64,000 nucleotides of DNA from contig JASGHK010000007.1 of assembly GCA_049841135.1 (NCBI GenBank), forward strand, positions 310,001 to 374,000, given 5' to 3'. Within the stretch, counting starts at the first letter, position 1. Each line of letters starts with the position of its first letter. The DNA is from JACRCT01 sp049841135. Lineage in GTDB: Bacteria > Myxococcota > Myxococcia > Myxococcales > UBA5297. Under the pieces are notes generated by a model. It was not told where the DNA came from, searched no databases, and saw nothing but the letters and a program-made list of their open reading frames with translations. A program made the translations under genes and the position numbers. Below are positions 18,319 through 31,557 of the stretch, one piece after another.

Positions 18319-19770
18319 TCAACCGGCGATGCTGAACTTCTTCATGAGCGCCTTGAGCGTGTTGAGCGCGATGCCCAGCTCATCGGCCGTGCGCTGCTTC
18401 TTGAACTGGTTGCGCGTGAACGCCGTGCGGATCTCCTCTTCCGTCAAATCCGCGGGCCGCTTGCGCGCCGGCGCCAGGGGAAGGCCTCCGGCCGCGGCGA
18501 GCGCGGAGGTGGGGGTGGCGCCGCCGGGGGAGCCGAGCACCTTGGCGCGCTGGTCCAGGTACTCCTCGAGGTCGGCGAGCAGGACCTTCACCAGGCTGCC
18601 GGGGTTGCCGCGCAGCTTGGCGCGGGCGGAGGCCGTCTGGACCAGCGCCTCGCAGGTCGCGCGCAGCTCGCGCAGCTGTCCAGGCCAGGCGCGGGTGGAG
18701 AGCAGCTCCATGGCGTCGGGGGCGAACGAGCCTTCGATGCCCCAGGTCGCCTTGGCCTCGTGGAGGAAGGAGCTCACCAGGGCGGGGATGTCCTCGGAGC
18801 GGTCCTCCAGGCGCGGCAGCTTGAAGACCTGGCCCACGGCGAGCCGCTGGACCAGGTCCTGACGAAGCCCGGTCTCGGCGAGCGGGATCTTGGAGGCGCT
18901 GATGAGGCGGAAGCGGGGGACCGGGCGGCGCGCGGTGGGCGGGGCGCCCAGCGGCGTGATCTCGGTGCGGCGGTCGAGGACGTCGATGAGGAAGTCCTGC
19001 GCCGAGCGGCGCATGCTCTCCACCTCGTCGAGGAAGAGCGTCCCGTCCTCGGCGAAGGGGATCTTGCCGACGCGGTCGGTCACCGCGCCGGTGTAGGCGC
19101 CCTTGACGTGGCCCAGCAGCTCGGAGTGCAGCTCGTTGTGCTCGTTGCCCAGGCGGCCGCAGTTGATGGCCGCGAAGTTCCCGGTGCAGCCGCTGCGGTC
19201 GTGGATCTGCCGGGCGACCCAGGTCTTGCCGGTGCCGGAGTCGCCGAGGAGCACGATGGCGAGCTCGTGGCCCGAGGAGATGGTGATGAACTCCTCGAGC
19301 TGCCGCGAGGCCTTGGAGCGCCAGCCCGGGCCGAGCCGCGTGCGGCTCTCGTCGGCCAAGAGCTCCACCTTGTCGGCGGTGTCGGCGTGCGCGAAGTAGA
19401 GGACGTCGCCGGCCTGGACCGGCACCTCGGCGCCCTTGACCTGCTGGCGGCTGCCGTCGGGCCGCACGAGGACCGTGCCGTTGACGCTGCCCATGTCGCG
19501 GAACGTCCAGCAGCGCTCGTCCTTGAGGGCCAACAGGCCGTGGTAGCGCGAGACGTGGTTGCCGGTGAAGACGATGTCCGCGTCCTGCGCGCGCCCCAGC
19601 GTGTAGGTGCGGTCGGCGTGCAGCGGCATCACCACCTCGCCCTGGCCGTCGCGGCAGACGCGGGCGGCGCGCGGCACGCGGTGATAGGGCGCCTCGACGA
19701 TGGGGTCGGGCAGGGTCTGCATCGGCTTGGTTGCGTCCACCCACCCGCGTCCCGACTTGTCGCGCGCCAT
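18319..19770 (-). CDS. FHA-domain sigma-54-dependent activator, Fis family
   Basis: The protein has 483 residues with ATG at 19770-19768. An N-terminal FHA domain (about 45-135; TLGRAQDADIVF, NHVSRYHG and the terminal DMGSVNGT) binds phosphothreonine, so a Ser/Thr kinase is the likely input. The AAA+ domain has Walker A LLGDSGTGKTW, the sigma-54-contact loop GAYTGA (Tyr for the usual Phe), Walker B GTLFLDEV and R-finger region RRSAQDFL. The C-terminal Fis-type helix-turn-helix is RTADELGIALNTLKALMKKF. It activates transcription from -24/-12 promoters. Targets are unknown; no clear -24/-12 box was found nearby. This gene class is expanded in myxobacteria. Confidence 0.93.
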   Translation of the reverse strand: MARDKSGRGWVDATKPMQTLPDPIVEAPYHRVPRAARVCRDGQGEVVMPLHADRTYTLGRAQDADIVFTGNHVSRYHGLLALKDERCWTFRDMGSVNGTVLVRPDGSRQQVKGAEVPVQAGDVLYFAHADTADKVELLADESRTRLGPGWRSKASRQLEEFITISSGHELAIVLLGDSGTGKTWVARQIHDRSGCTGNFAAINCGRLGNEHNELHSELLGHVKGAYTGAVTDRVGKIPFAEDGTLFLDEVESMRRSAQDFLIDVLDRRTEITPLGAPPTARRPVPRFRLISASKIPLAETGLRQDLVQRLAVGQVFKLPRLEDRSEDIPALVSSFLHEAKATWGIEGSFAPDAMELLSTRAWPGQLRELRATCEALVQTASARAKLRGNPGSLVKVLLADLEEYLDQRAKVLGSPGGATPTSALAAAGGLPLAPARKRPADLTEEEIRTAFTRNQFKKQRTADELGIALNTLKALMKKFSIAG

Positions 19771-20123
19771 TTTTGATGCCTCCTCGGCTGTCAGTCCTTT
19801 GGCGTCAATACTGACAGGTGTCAACGCCGCCAGCCAGCCCCTCTTCCGTCTCCCCGTCGCGGTCGGACGTGAGGGTAGGGGCGAGCGAACACAGGGCTCC
19901 GGGGAGAAACCCGCGCGTTGCCCTGGCGACCTCCTGCATGACACCACCGGATGGCTCGTCGCGGCTCGGTTCAGAGACGGAAGCGTTAAGCACTTCTCGC
20001 GGGACGCGCGGATGCCCGTGTCACGCCGGAGGTCGCAACGAGCAGAGGGGGACTCCTCCCCTGCGCCCCGAGCAATCCGAGCTCGTTCCGGACAATCCGT
20101 CAGCGAAGGGGAGGGGGGAGGGG
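19771..20123. repeat. Direct-repeat block, downstream copy
   Basis: This gap holds no gene. From 19838 it carries CCCCTCTTCCGTCTCCCCGT, a GC-rich block, and from 20018 a variant of the 116-bp unit (GTGTCACGCC ... AGCGAAGGGGAGGGGGGAGG). The same series, in the same orientation, occurs at 23932-24180. The two blocks bracket the Kelch/cysteine-rich gene and are about 4.1 kb apart. Confidence 0.8.
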
Positions 20124-23911
<3,788 letters not shown>

Positions 23912-23931
23912 AGGTCGCCAGTCTAGCAGTG

Positions 23932-24080
23932 CCCCTCTTCCGTCTCCCCGTCGCGGGCGGACGTGAGGATAGGGGCGAGCGAACACAGGGCTCCGGGGAG
24001 AAACCCGCGCGTTGCCCTGGCCACCTCCTGCGTGACACCGGGCAGATGGCTAATCACTTCTGGCGGGACGCTCAGATGTG
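23932..24080. repeat. Direct-repeat block, upstream copy
   Basis: This block starts CCCCTCTTCCGTCTCCCCGT and matches 19838-20017 with indels, in the same orientation. It lies just upstream of the Kelch gene start and runs into the 116-bp tandem array. Short reading frames inside it are repeat-encoded and have no support as genes. Confidence 0.8.
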
Positions 24081-24652
24081 GTGTCACGCCAGCGGTCGGA
24101 ACGAGCAGAGGGGGACTCCTCCCCTGAGCAAAGAGCAACCTGAGCTCGGTCCGAACCATCCGTCAGCGAAGGGGAGGGGGGAGGGGCCACGACGTGGTGT
24201 CACGCCAGCGGTCGGAACGAGCAGAGGGGGACTCCTCCCCTGAGCAAAGAGCAACCTGAGCTCGGTCCGAACCATCCGTCAGCGAAGGGGAGGGGGGAGG
24301 GGCCACGACGTGGTGTCACGCCAGCGGTCGGAACGAGCAGAGGGGGGCTCCTCCCCTGAGCAAAGAGCAACCTGAGCTCGGTCCGAACCATCCGTCAGCG
24401 AAGGGGAGGGGGGAGGGGCAACGACGTGGTGTCACGCCGCGGTTCGGAACGAGCAGAGGGGGGCTCCTCCCCTGAGCAAAGAGCAACCTGAGCTCGGTCC
24501 GAACCATCCGTCAGCGAAGGGGAGGGGGGAGGGGCCACGACGTGGTGTCACGCCGCGGGTCGGAACGAGCAGAGGGGGACTCCTGTCATGAGCCCAAGCA
24601 ACCCGAAGCTCGGTCCTAACCATCCGTCAGCGAAGGGGAGGGGGGAGGGGCC
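24081..24652. repeat. 116-bp tandem repeat array, five units
   Basis: Units begin with GTGTCACGCC at 24081, 24197, 24313, 24429 and 24545, a strict 116-bp period. Each contains GGAACGAGCAGAGGGGG, GAGCTCGGTCCGAACCATCC and GTCAGCGAAGGGGAGGGGGG. The first three are nearly identical. The fifth is diverged (TCCTGTCATGAGCCC) and truncated, and its end forms the 3' end of the HAD phosphatase gene. Units abut without variable spacers, so this is not a CRISPR. A single variant unit lies at 20018-20124. Confidence 0.9.
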
Positions 24653-25308
24653 GCCACGCCCCAGTCCTCCACCGGCCACCCGCGCCTGACCGCAATCCGC
24701 CTCAACCGCGGATCGGGATTGACCGCCACCGGGTGCCCCACCACCTCGAGCATCGGCAAATCGGAGGTGGAGTCGCTGTAGAACGCGCACTCCGCGAGCG
24801 GCACGCCCTTCTCCTTGGCGAACGCCTGGGCCACCTCGACCTTCCCGGGCCCATAGCAGAGCGCTCCCGCGGGCCGGCCGGTGAAGCGGCCGGAGGCGTC
24901 GACCTCGAAGCGGTTGCACAGCGAGCCATCCAGCGACAGCTGCTCCATCACCGCTTCGGAGAGGTAGTTGGACGATGAGGTCAGCAGCCATAGATGGTCG
25001 CCGGCCCGGCGGTGCCGGTCGATGGCCGCCTGGGCGCCTGGGCGGATCAGCTGGCGGACCTCGGCCTCGTAGAACGCCATCGTCCGCGCCCGCACCTCCG
25101 TCTCGAGCTTGCCGGTCAGGCTGGAGATGCTCTCGAGCAGCGCGTCCTCGAGCCGCGCGAACCCGAAGTGGTAGCGCGTCAGCCACGCGAAGGCCTTGAG
25201 CGCCTGCCAGCGCGTGATGTGGCCCGTGCGCAGCTCGGACTTCGCCCACAGGGTCCCGGAGTTGCGCGCCAGCACGGTGAGGTCGAGGTCGAAGAAGGCG
25301 ATGGCCAT
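24616..25308 (-). CDS. HAD-IB family phosphatase
   Basis: The protein has 230 residues with ATG at 25308-25306 (an upstream ATG at 25335 is possible). Motif I is FFDLDLTVLARNSGTLW (the two Asp of DxD). Motif II is LLTSSSNYL, the motif III Lys is probably in PGKVEVAQ and motif IV is YSDSTSDLPML. This is the pattern of HAD-IB (SerB/CicA-like) phosphomonoesterases, which use a phospho-aspartate intermediate. The substrate cannot be told. The last 14 residues (GVAAPPPSPSLTDG) and the stop codon come from the final unit of the 116-bp repeat array, so the repeat has replaced or extended the original C-terminus. Confidence 0.88.
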   Translation of the reverse strand: MAIAFFDLDLTVLARNSGTLWAKSELRTGHITRWQALKAFAWLTRYHFGFARLEDALLESISSLTGKLETEVRARTMAFYEAEVRQLIRPGAQAAIDRHRRAGDHLWLLTSSSNYLSEAVMEQLSLDGSLCNRFEVDASGRFTGRPAGALCYGPGKVEVAQAFAKEKGVPLAECAFYSDSTSDLPMLEVVGHPVAVNPDPRLRRIAVRRGWPVEDWGVAAPPPSPSLTDG

Positions 25309-25339
25309 GGCGCGCGCGACCTTAGCAGACGCCAAAGGG

Positions 25340-25819
25340 TCAGGCGCGCGACCGCACCTGGTCCCACGCCTTCACCTGCCAGGTCGTTCGCACCGTGGCC
25401 AGGCGGGGGCCCGCCGGCTCGTCGATGCGCGTCTCCAGGGTGACCAGCTGCGCGTCCCCGGCCGCGAGGCCCGCCTCGATGCGCTGCCGCTCGTCGGCGT
25501 GCAGATCGGCCTCGGCGACGAGGGCCGTCCGGGCCTGGCGCTCGTAGTGGATCGACAGGTCCTTGAGGATGAGCCGGTAGCGCGAGAACGGGAACGTGCG
25601 CAGCAGCAGCAACCCCGCCGGGGTCTCGCCGGCGGTGGCCAGCGCGCAGGCGTGGATGCCTCGCAGATGGTTGTGCAGAGGCCGCCGGTTGGGGACGCGG
25701 ATGCGGCACAGCCCCGGCTCCCACACCTGGACGTCGGCGCGCAGCGGCGAGTTGAAGGGACTGGCGACGCGCAGGAAAGCGCCGACCAGCTTACGGGCCA
25801 CCGCTGGGCTCAGGCCCAC
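25340..25819 (-). CDS. DUF4442 hotdog-fold protein, N-terminus uncertain
   Basis: The protein has at least 159 residues from GTG 25819. NHLRGIHACALATAGE matches the active-site helix of DUF4442/PaaI-like hotdog thioesterases, so a thioesterase-like or ligand-binding role is possible. The reading frame upstream of the GTG (NPSLWNVVERAVGL) looks coding but meets a TGA at the AAA of TTGAAACCC. If one A at about 25851-25853 is an extra base, a TTG start at 25856 with a GGAGG site 10 bp upstream gives a natural N-terminus. It is 31 bp upstream of the HAD gene on the same strand. Confidence 0.72.
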   Translation of the reverse strand: MGLSPAVARKLVGAFLRVASPFNSPLRADVQVWEPGLCRIRVPNRRPLHNHLRGIHACALATAGETPAGLLLLRTFPFSRYRLILKDLSIHYERQARTALVAEADLHADERQRIEAGLAAGDAQLVTLETRIDEPAGPRLATVRTTWQVKAWDQVRSRA

Positions 25820-25969
25820 GGCGCGCTCGACTACGTTCCAGAGGCTCGGGTTTCAAGGTGGCTCCTCCCATGCGGTATCTAACGCGGCGGGGAAGGCGCG
25901 GCCATCGCCAGGTTCGGAGCGCTGGCGCGCTCCGTCCGAAGAGCAACGAGAGAGTTCGTCGGCCTGGAG

Positions 25970-28900
25970 CTACCCGCGCCGGCGACGGAGGCCGAGGAGC
26001 AGCGGCAGGGCGCAGAGGAGCGGGGCCAGGGCGCCCGCACCTGCGCCGGCCTGGCACGAGCAGCCACTCACACCTGCGGTGGGCTGGCCGCTGTCAGGCT
26101 GCGGGATCGCGGCGGCGTCGGCAGCGCTCAGGGCGGCGTCGGGCACCGCCGGTCCGGCGTCGGCGAGGCTGGCGTCCGTCGGGTTCGCTGCAGCGTCGCT
26201 CGGCTCGGCGACGCCGCCGTCGACCGGGCCGCGGTCGCTGGCGTCCCAGGGATCGGGGGAGGCCGCGTCCGGCGGCAGGGTCCCGCCGTCCACGGTGGCG
26301 AGCTCGACGCACTGGCCGAGGCCACCTTGAGGGGCGTCGCAAGCCTGGCCGGAGGGACAGCCGTGGCCGGGCTCGCGGCAGCCGTCGATGCAATAGCGGC
26401 CGCCGGCCAGGTCACACACCCTGCCGCTGGTCGCGTCTCCGCAGTCGGCGTCGGACGTGCAGCCCTGCATGCCGTCGTCGGTCCTCAGCAGCGGATCGGT
26501 CTCGCCGGGGTCGCGGCGGCCGTCGTGGTTGAGATCCTCTACGCCATCCGAGACGCCGCCCCGGTCGCTGTCCGCCATCAGGGGCGAGGTGGTGGTCGAC
26601 GGGTCCGCGTCGGCGACGCAGCGCTTCGCCGCCAGAATCGGTTGCAGGATCGGAGCAGTCCAGCCCGGCTTCGGTGCCGTCGAAGAGGCCGTCCCCGTCG
26701 CTGTCCGCATCGAGCGCGTTGTTCTTCCCGTCGCCGTCGGTGTCCACGGCGAAGTCCGGCTCGGCCCCGTCGAGGACTCCGTCGTCGTCGCTGTCGGCGT
26801 CGTTCGGGTCGGTCAGGAGCGCGGCCTCCTGGAGGTCCGAGAGCCCGTCGCCGTCGGCGTCGACGAGCACCCCGTCGTCCGAGGGGTCGGACGGGTCGGT
26901 CTCGCCCGGATCGACCACGCCGTCGCGGTCGGCGTCCTCGGCCCCGTCGGTGATGCCCCCTCCGTCGGCGTCCGCCAGCAAGGGGTCGGTCTTGGTGGCG
27001 CCCAGGTCTGCGTCGGGGAGGCAGCGCTTGGCGGCTGCGGAGGTCGCTGGCTGGCTGCAGCCCAGACCGAGCTCGGTGCCGTCGAAGAGCCCGTCGCCGT
27101 CGCTGTCGGCGTCCAGGGCGTTGATGAGCCCGTCGCCATCGGTGTCGGCGGCGAGGTCGCGCTCGTCGCCGTCGAGCACGCCGTCGTCGTCGCTGTCGGC
27201 GTCGGCCGGGTCGGTCCCGAGCAGGGCCTCGAGGTCGTCGCCCAGCCCGTCGCCGTCGCTGTCCACGCGCGGGCAGCCGTTGTCGAGGCGGCCATCGCAG
27301 TCTTCGTCGGTCGCGTTGCCGCAGACCTCGGTCCCTGGGGCACCCGCCACCGCGTCGCAGGTGGCGCCGCCATGGCCGTCGCACACTCGCGTGCCGGACC
27401 GCGCACAGGCCCCGGCGCCGGCTTTGCAGGCCGAGCCGACGCCGAGCCCCTCGTCGGTGGCTCCGTCGCAGTCGTCGTCACGCCCGTTGCAGGACTCGGT
27501 GGCTGGTGAGCCGGGGACTGCGTCGCAGGTCGCGGCGCCCGAGCCGCCGCAGATCAGAAGGCCGCTGCGCACACAGGCTCCCACGCCCGCCGAGCAGGCG
27601 GAGCCGACGTCGAAGCCGTCGTCGGTGGCTCCGTCGCAGTCGTCGTCCTGGCCGTTGCAGGACTCGGCCGAGGGGGCCCCGGGCGTCGCGTCGCAGGCTG
27701 TGCTCGACAGGTCGAGGCAGATGAGCTGGCCCTGGCGCCCGCAGGCCCCGACGCCGACGCTGCACGGCGAGCCGATGGCGAAGGGCTCGTCGGTGGCGCC
27801 GTTGCAGTCGTTGTCCTTGCCGTCGCAGCGCTCGGTATCCGGGGTGCCCGCCACCGCGTCGCAGGTGACTCCGCCCATTCCGTCGCAGACGATCTGGCCT
27901 GGTTGGGCGCACTCGCCGACGCCGGCGCTGCAGGCCGTGCCGACCAGGAAGCCGTCGTCGATCGCGCCGTTGCAGTCGTTGTCCTGGCCGTCGCAGACCT
28001 CGGCCCCCGAGGGCACGCAGAGGCAGGTGTTGGAGCTCATGTCGCACGTCCGGTGCGTCGCGGGGCAGTCGAGGTCGAGGAGGCACTGCACGCAGAGGTT
28101 GGGGGTGGAGGCGACCAAGCAGTGCGCGGTCGGCGCCTGGCAGTCCGTGTCGGCAGCGCAGGCGTCGACGAGGACGGTGGTGGGGGGCTGTCCCGCCCCG
28201 GTGCCGTTCCCGTCGGTCGGGGTGGTGGTCGAAGGCGCGCCCAGCTTCCCGGCGGCGGTGAGGCTCGCCTGGTTCGCGATCGCTCCGGAAACGCCGGGGT
28301 CCACTGACACGCTGAAGGTCACGGTCGTCGTCGCGTTGACGGCCAACTCGCCACCTTGGCTGCTCGAGGCTCCGGTGCCGAGCCGGACCCGGAGGGTGCG
28401 GCTCGCCGCCAGATACTCACCTTGGTCGGAGTCCACGAGGTCCGTCTTGGCGCCCGCGTTGGGGCCCGCGGTCACGGCGAGCGATCCGGGGACGTAGGTC
28501 ACGCCTGCCGGGAGCACGTCGTCGAGCACCACGTTGATCGCCGTGTCGTTGCCGGTGTTGGTGACGGCGACGGTGTACTGGAGCACGTCGCTGGCGAGCA
28601 GGGCGCCGCCGTTGACGTCGACCACCGTCTTGGTCGACTCGCTGAGGTCCGGTCGGAAAGCGGGGATGGAGGTGACGAAGCCGGCCAGGTAGTACTGGTC
28701 CTGGGTGCTGGCGGCCTGGATGGGCGCGCTGGTCATACCGGGCGTCAGCCTCGAAGTGATGTCGACGACGTCCAGGTCGATCCCGGACATGCTTCCCGCC
28801 GTCCCGGTGAGCTGGGGCAAGTCCCCCGCGACGCTCGTCGCTACCCCCAAGAAGCTCCGGGTCTGGTTGAAGAAGTTGTCCGCCGGGTTCAATCCATTCG

Positions 28901-29699
28901 AGAGGGCCGTGCCGCCGTTGAAGTACAGCGAGTCGCCGCTGAGGGCGGTGTCCCCCTCGTAGGCCACGACGCCGAGCTTGGCCCCGCCGTACGTCGCAGG
29001 CACCTGAAGCCCGCTGAGGACGACGTTCTGCGGAGCAATGCTGCTCACGCTGTCGAGGCCGTCGAAGAGCGCCAGGTTGCGCAGCGGGTCGGTGGCGCGC
29101 TGGTAGAAGACCACCATCCACCAGGCTGCGAAGGCCACGTTGTAGTCGACGTTGATGAAGCTCGCGACGTCGAGGCCGCTCACGCGGAACGCGCCTGAGC
29201 CGTACGTCTGGACGATCGCCGTGACGTCGGCGACCGACTGGTAGGCGTCGTTCGTCGATTGCCATGACTGGAGGGCGGTCACGGGCTGCGTGAAGACCCC
29301 GGCACGTTCCAAGAGGACGTCGGGGTCCGCGGCGGCTGTCGAGGGGGTCGCGCCCCAGTAGAGGAACGCGTGCGTGACTGTGGCGCCGGAAGGGATGGCG
29401 AGCGTCGCGGTCGAGCGCGCCTGTACTGCGGGGATGGCGTTGCTCGCCGAGGCTTGCCCCAAACCTGGGGCGTCCGAGCGCCAGAAAACGTCGGGAGCAG
29501 AGTCGGCGAGGCCGGTGGTCCCACAACTCCCCACCGTGCCGACGACGGGCGCGGGGGTCCCGGTGGCGCACTCATGGCCGAGGGTGTTGCCCAGGAGGAT
29601 GAAGTCGCCCTTCTGCACGACCTGTACGCGGAGGGCCGGCGCGGCGAGGGCGGAGGCGGACGTCGAGAGAGCCAGGAGGGCGGGCAGGTAGCGGTGCAT
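25970..29699 (-). pseudogene. Giant MYXO-CTERM surface protein, one frameshift
   Basis: Deleting one base at about 26636 (CAGAATCGG for CAGATCGG) gives 1242 residues. A Sec signal (LLALSTSASALAAPA) comes first. A domain of about 330 residues follows (TVTHAFLYWGATPS). Next is a DUF11-type repeat (LQYTVAVTNTGND ... DDVLPAGVTYVPGSL). Then come about five MopE-like Cys repeats (CDGQDNDCNGAIDDGF) and thrombospondin type 3-like Ca2+-binding repeats (DADSDGDGLFDGTE). The C-terminus is MYXO-CTERM-like: GCSCQAGAG, a hydrophobic helix (ALAPLLCALPLLLGL) and RRRRG. It is predicted to be a cell-surface anchored, calcium-stabilised protein. TSP3 repeats continue across the frameshift. Confidence 0.85.
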
Positions 29700-29815
29700 G
29701 GCAGGACCTCGCGAGAGCCGCACATTGTGGAGGTGAAGCCGACGCCAGGTCAAAAGCGCTGGGGCGTCATCGCGTCCGCGTTGGCGCAGAGGGGCGGTCC
29801 GCTGGGTTGCTGAAC

Positions 29816-29848
29816 ATAAAGATAGGCATGCATTGGGTGACATGACCT
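29816..29848 (+). repeat. Dispersed element E, diverged copy 3
   Basis: ATAAAGATAGGCATGCATTG followed by GGTGACATGACC shares TAAAGATAGGCA and GTGACATGAC with the identical pair at 16397-16431 and 51646-51680. The spacer differs in sequence and length. It points toward the DinB-like gene, about 100 bp away. Confidence 0.5.
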
Positions 29849-29948
29849 TCCCCTGCTGGCAGCGCAGGACGCGGTTCGCGACATGCCCGGCCGCTTCCTG
29901 CGCCAGGATCATTGTTGGTCGCATGGTCCGGAGGCATGCTCCCGCGCC

Positions 29949-30674
29949 ATGAACGCCATCGACTACCTCCAAGCGATCCGCAACGAGTCCGCCGCCCTCG
30001 CCGATGCCGCCGCCGGAGCCTCGCTCGAGACCAAGGTGCCGACTTGCCTGGACTGGGACCTGCGCAAGCTCGTGACCCACCTGGCGCAGGTTCAGCGCTG
30101 GATCGCCTTCGTCGTCCGCACCCGCGCCCAAGAGCGCCCCGACCGCAGCACCTTCGACGCGTTGGCGCCCACGGAGCCGGACTTGATCGCGGGCTTCCGG
30201 AAGGCGACCGCGGAGCTGGTCGAGCTTCTCTCCGCCACCGATCCAACCACCGAGATCTGGACCTGGACGCCGAATCGCAAGGCACGGTACTGGCAGCGGC
30301 GCCAGGCCCACGAAGCGGCCATCCACCGTTGGGACGGGCAGAACGCCGTCGGCAGACCCAAGCCCATCGAGACCGCGCTCGCGGTGGACGGCATCGACGA
30401 GCTGCTGGAGATGCTGCCCTTCGTCCCAGGCGACCGCACCGGAGCCGGCGAGAGCATCCACCTCCACTGCACCGACGCTCCGGGCGAGTGGCTCGTGCGC
30501 CTGGGCGCGAAGGGCCTCGAGGTGGAGAAGACGCACGCCAAGGGCGACGCGGCGATCCGCGGCACCGCGTCCGACCTCGACCTCTTCCTCTGGGGACGCC
30601 TGCCGCCGACCGCGCTGGAGGTCTTCGGCGATGCGGCGCTGGTCGCCCGCTTCCAGGGAATGACTGCGCTCTGA
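29949..30674 (+). CDS. DinB-like/maleylpyruvate isomerase-type protein
   Basis: The protein has 241 residues with ATG at 29949. The N-terminal four-helix bundle (TCLDWDLRKLVTHLAQVQRW) has the conserved His of the MDMPI/DinB superfamily. A second His-containing segment (RQAHEAAIHRWDGQ) is the typical H-x3-HRWD metal site. A C-terminal MDMPI_C-like domain begins at about residue 150. Family members are metal-dependent thiol-using enzymes or toxin-like DinB proteins; the substrate is unknown. The esterase follows closely on the same strand. Confidence 0.83.
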   Translation: MNAIDYLQAIRNESAALADAAAGASLETKVPTCLDWDLRKLVTHLAQVQRWIAFVVRTRAQERPDRSTFDALAPTEPDLIAGFRKATAELVELLSATDPTTEIWTWTPNRKARYWQRRQAHEAAIHRWDGQNAVGRPKPIETALAVDGIDELLEMLPFVPGDRTGAGESIHLHCTDAPGEWLVRLGAKGLEVEKTHAKGDAAIRGTASDLDLFLWGRLPPTALEVFGDAALVARFQGMTAL

Positions 30675-30750
30675 GCAGCGGGAGGATGCCATCGGCGAGT
30701 TTTTCGAGCTGGGCTCGCACCGGATCCCTGGCCTGCGCGGCCAGCGGCGT

Positions 30751-31428
30751 GTGCGCGTCTTCGCTCCGCAAGGCGAGCCGCGGGGAGTCGCCTACTGCTG
30801 GGACGGCCAGAACCTGTTCGGCGACGGCGAGGAACTCGCTGGCTGGCACATGGACGAGATCCTCGAAGAGCGCGCGGCGCAGGGCCGGTTCGCTCCGGTG
30901 GTCGTCGCCATCGACCACGGAGGTCGCCAGCGGATCGGAGACTACGCGCCCTGGCCGCACTCGCGCTTCCGCCGTGCAGGCCGGGCCGGCGCGCTGCTCG
31001 ACTGGGTGGTCGGTGAGCTCAAGCCGTTCGTCGACCGCGAGCTCGGGCCCACGCCGCGCGAGGCGACGCTCGTCTGCGGCAGCTCGATGGGCGGGCTGCT
31101 CTCCCTCTATGCCTGGCTGCGCCACCCCGACGTCTTCGGACGCGCCATCGCCATGTCGCCCTCGCTCTGGTACTCGCCGCAGGCGCTCTTCGACACCATC
31201 GCGTCCTTTCAGCCGGCCCCAGCCGACTCCCGCGTCTGGATGGACATCGGCAAGCGCGAGTCGTCGAAGTGGGCGCGGCAGCTGCTCGCCAGCGTCGGCT
31301 CGGCGCTCGTCGCCCGTGGCCTGCCCGAGGACAGGCTCGCGCAAGTGGTCGATCCCAATGGCCGCCACCACGAGTCTTCCTGGAGCAAGCGGCTGCCCGA
31401 TGCCCTGGACTTCGTGGGCCAGGACTAG
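30751..31428 (+). CDS. Alpha/beta-hydrolase esterase (esterase D family-like)
   Basis: From GTG 30751 the protein has 225 residues. Features are YCWDGQNLFGD near the N-terminus, nucleophile Ser in VCGSSMGGLLS, and a C-terminal His in PNGRHHESSW. This fits the putative esterase family (PF00756) that hydrolyses acyl esters such as ferulate, enterobactin or S-formylglutathione types. The frame is open and family-like further upstream (FFELGSHRIPGLRGQ, to about 30691) but has no ATG, GTG or TTG there. An out-of-frame ATG at 30686 follows a GGAGG. The true start is therefore probably near 30686, with a small sequence defect. Possibly cotranscribed with the DinB-like gene. Confidence 0.8.
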   Translation: MRVFAPQGEPRGVAYCWDGQNLFGDGEELAGWHMDEILEERAAQGRFAPVVVAIDHGGRQRIGDYAPWPHSRFRRAGRAGALLDWVVGELKPFVDRELGPTPREATLVCGSSMGGLLSLYAWLRHPDVFGRAIAMSPSLWYSPQALFDTIASFQPAPADSRVWMDIGKRESSKWARQLLASVGSALVARGLPEDRLAQVVDPNGRHHESSWSKRLPDALDFVGQD

Positions 31429-31557
31429 CGTGTAAGCGGTGTAGTACCGGCCCTCCGTGGCGCCCTCCGTGGCCGGCGCACCTGTCGCCGACCGAGGAGA
31501 AGTAGGCGCGATGGCGGTCGATGGACGGGCGGGCGTCGGTAGCGCCGAATCCCGCGT

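Noticed and set aside
19838..20017. c-di-GMP (GEMM) riboswitch in the GC-rich block
   Set aside because: The GGGCAA-like segment does not match the aptamer's conserved blocks, and the sequence is repeated beside the Kelch gene, so repeat origin explains it.
24084..24623. Four near-identical 63-residue minus-strand ORFs
   Set aside because: They are produced by the 116-bp tandem repeat, lack a ribosome site and do not resemble proteins.
24081..24652. CRISPR array
   Set aside because: Units are 116 bp and abut with no unique spacers, and no cas gene is present.
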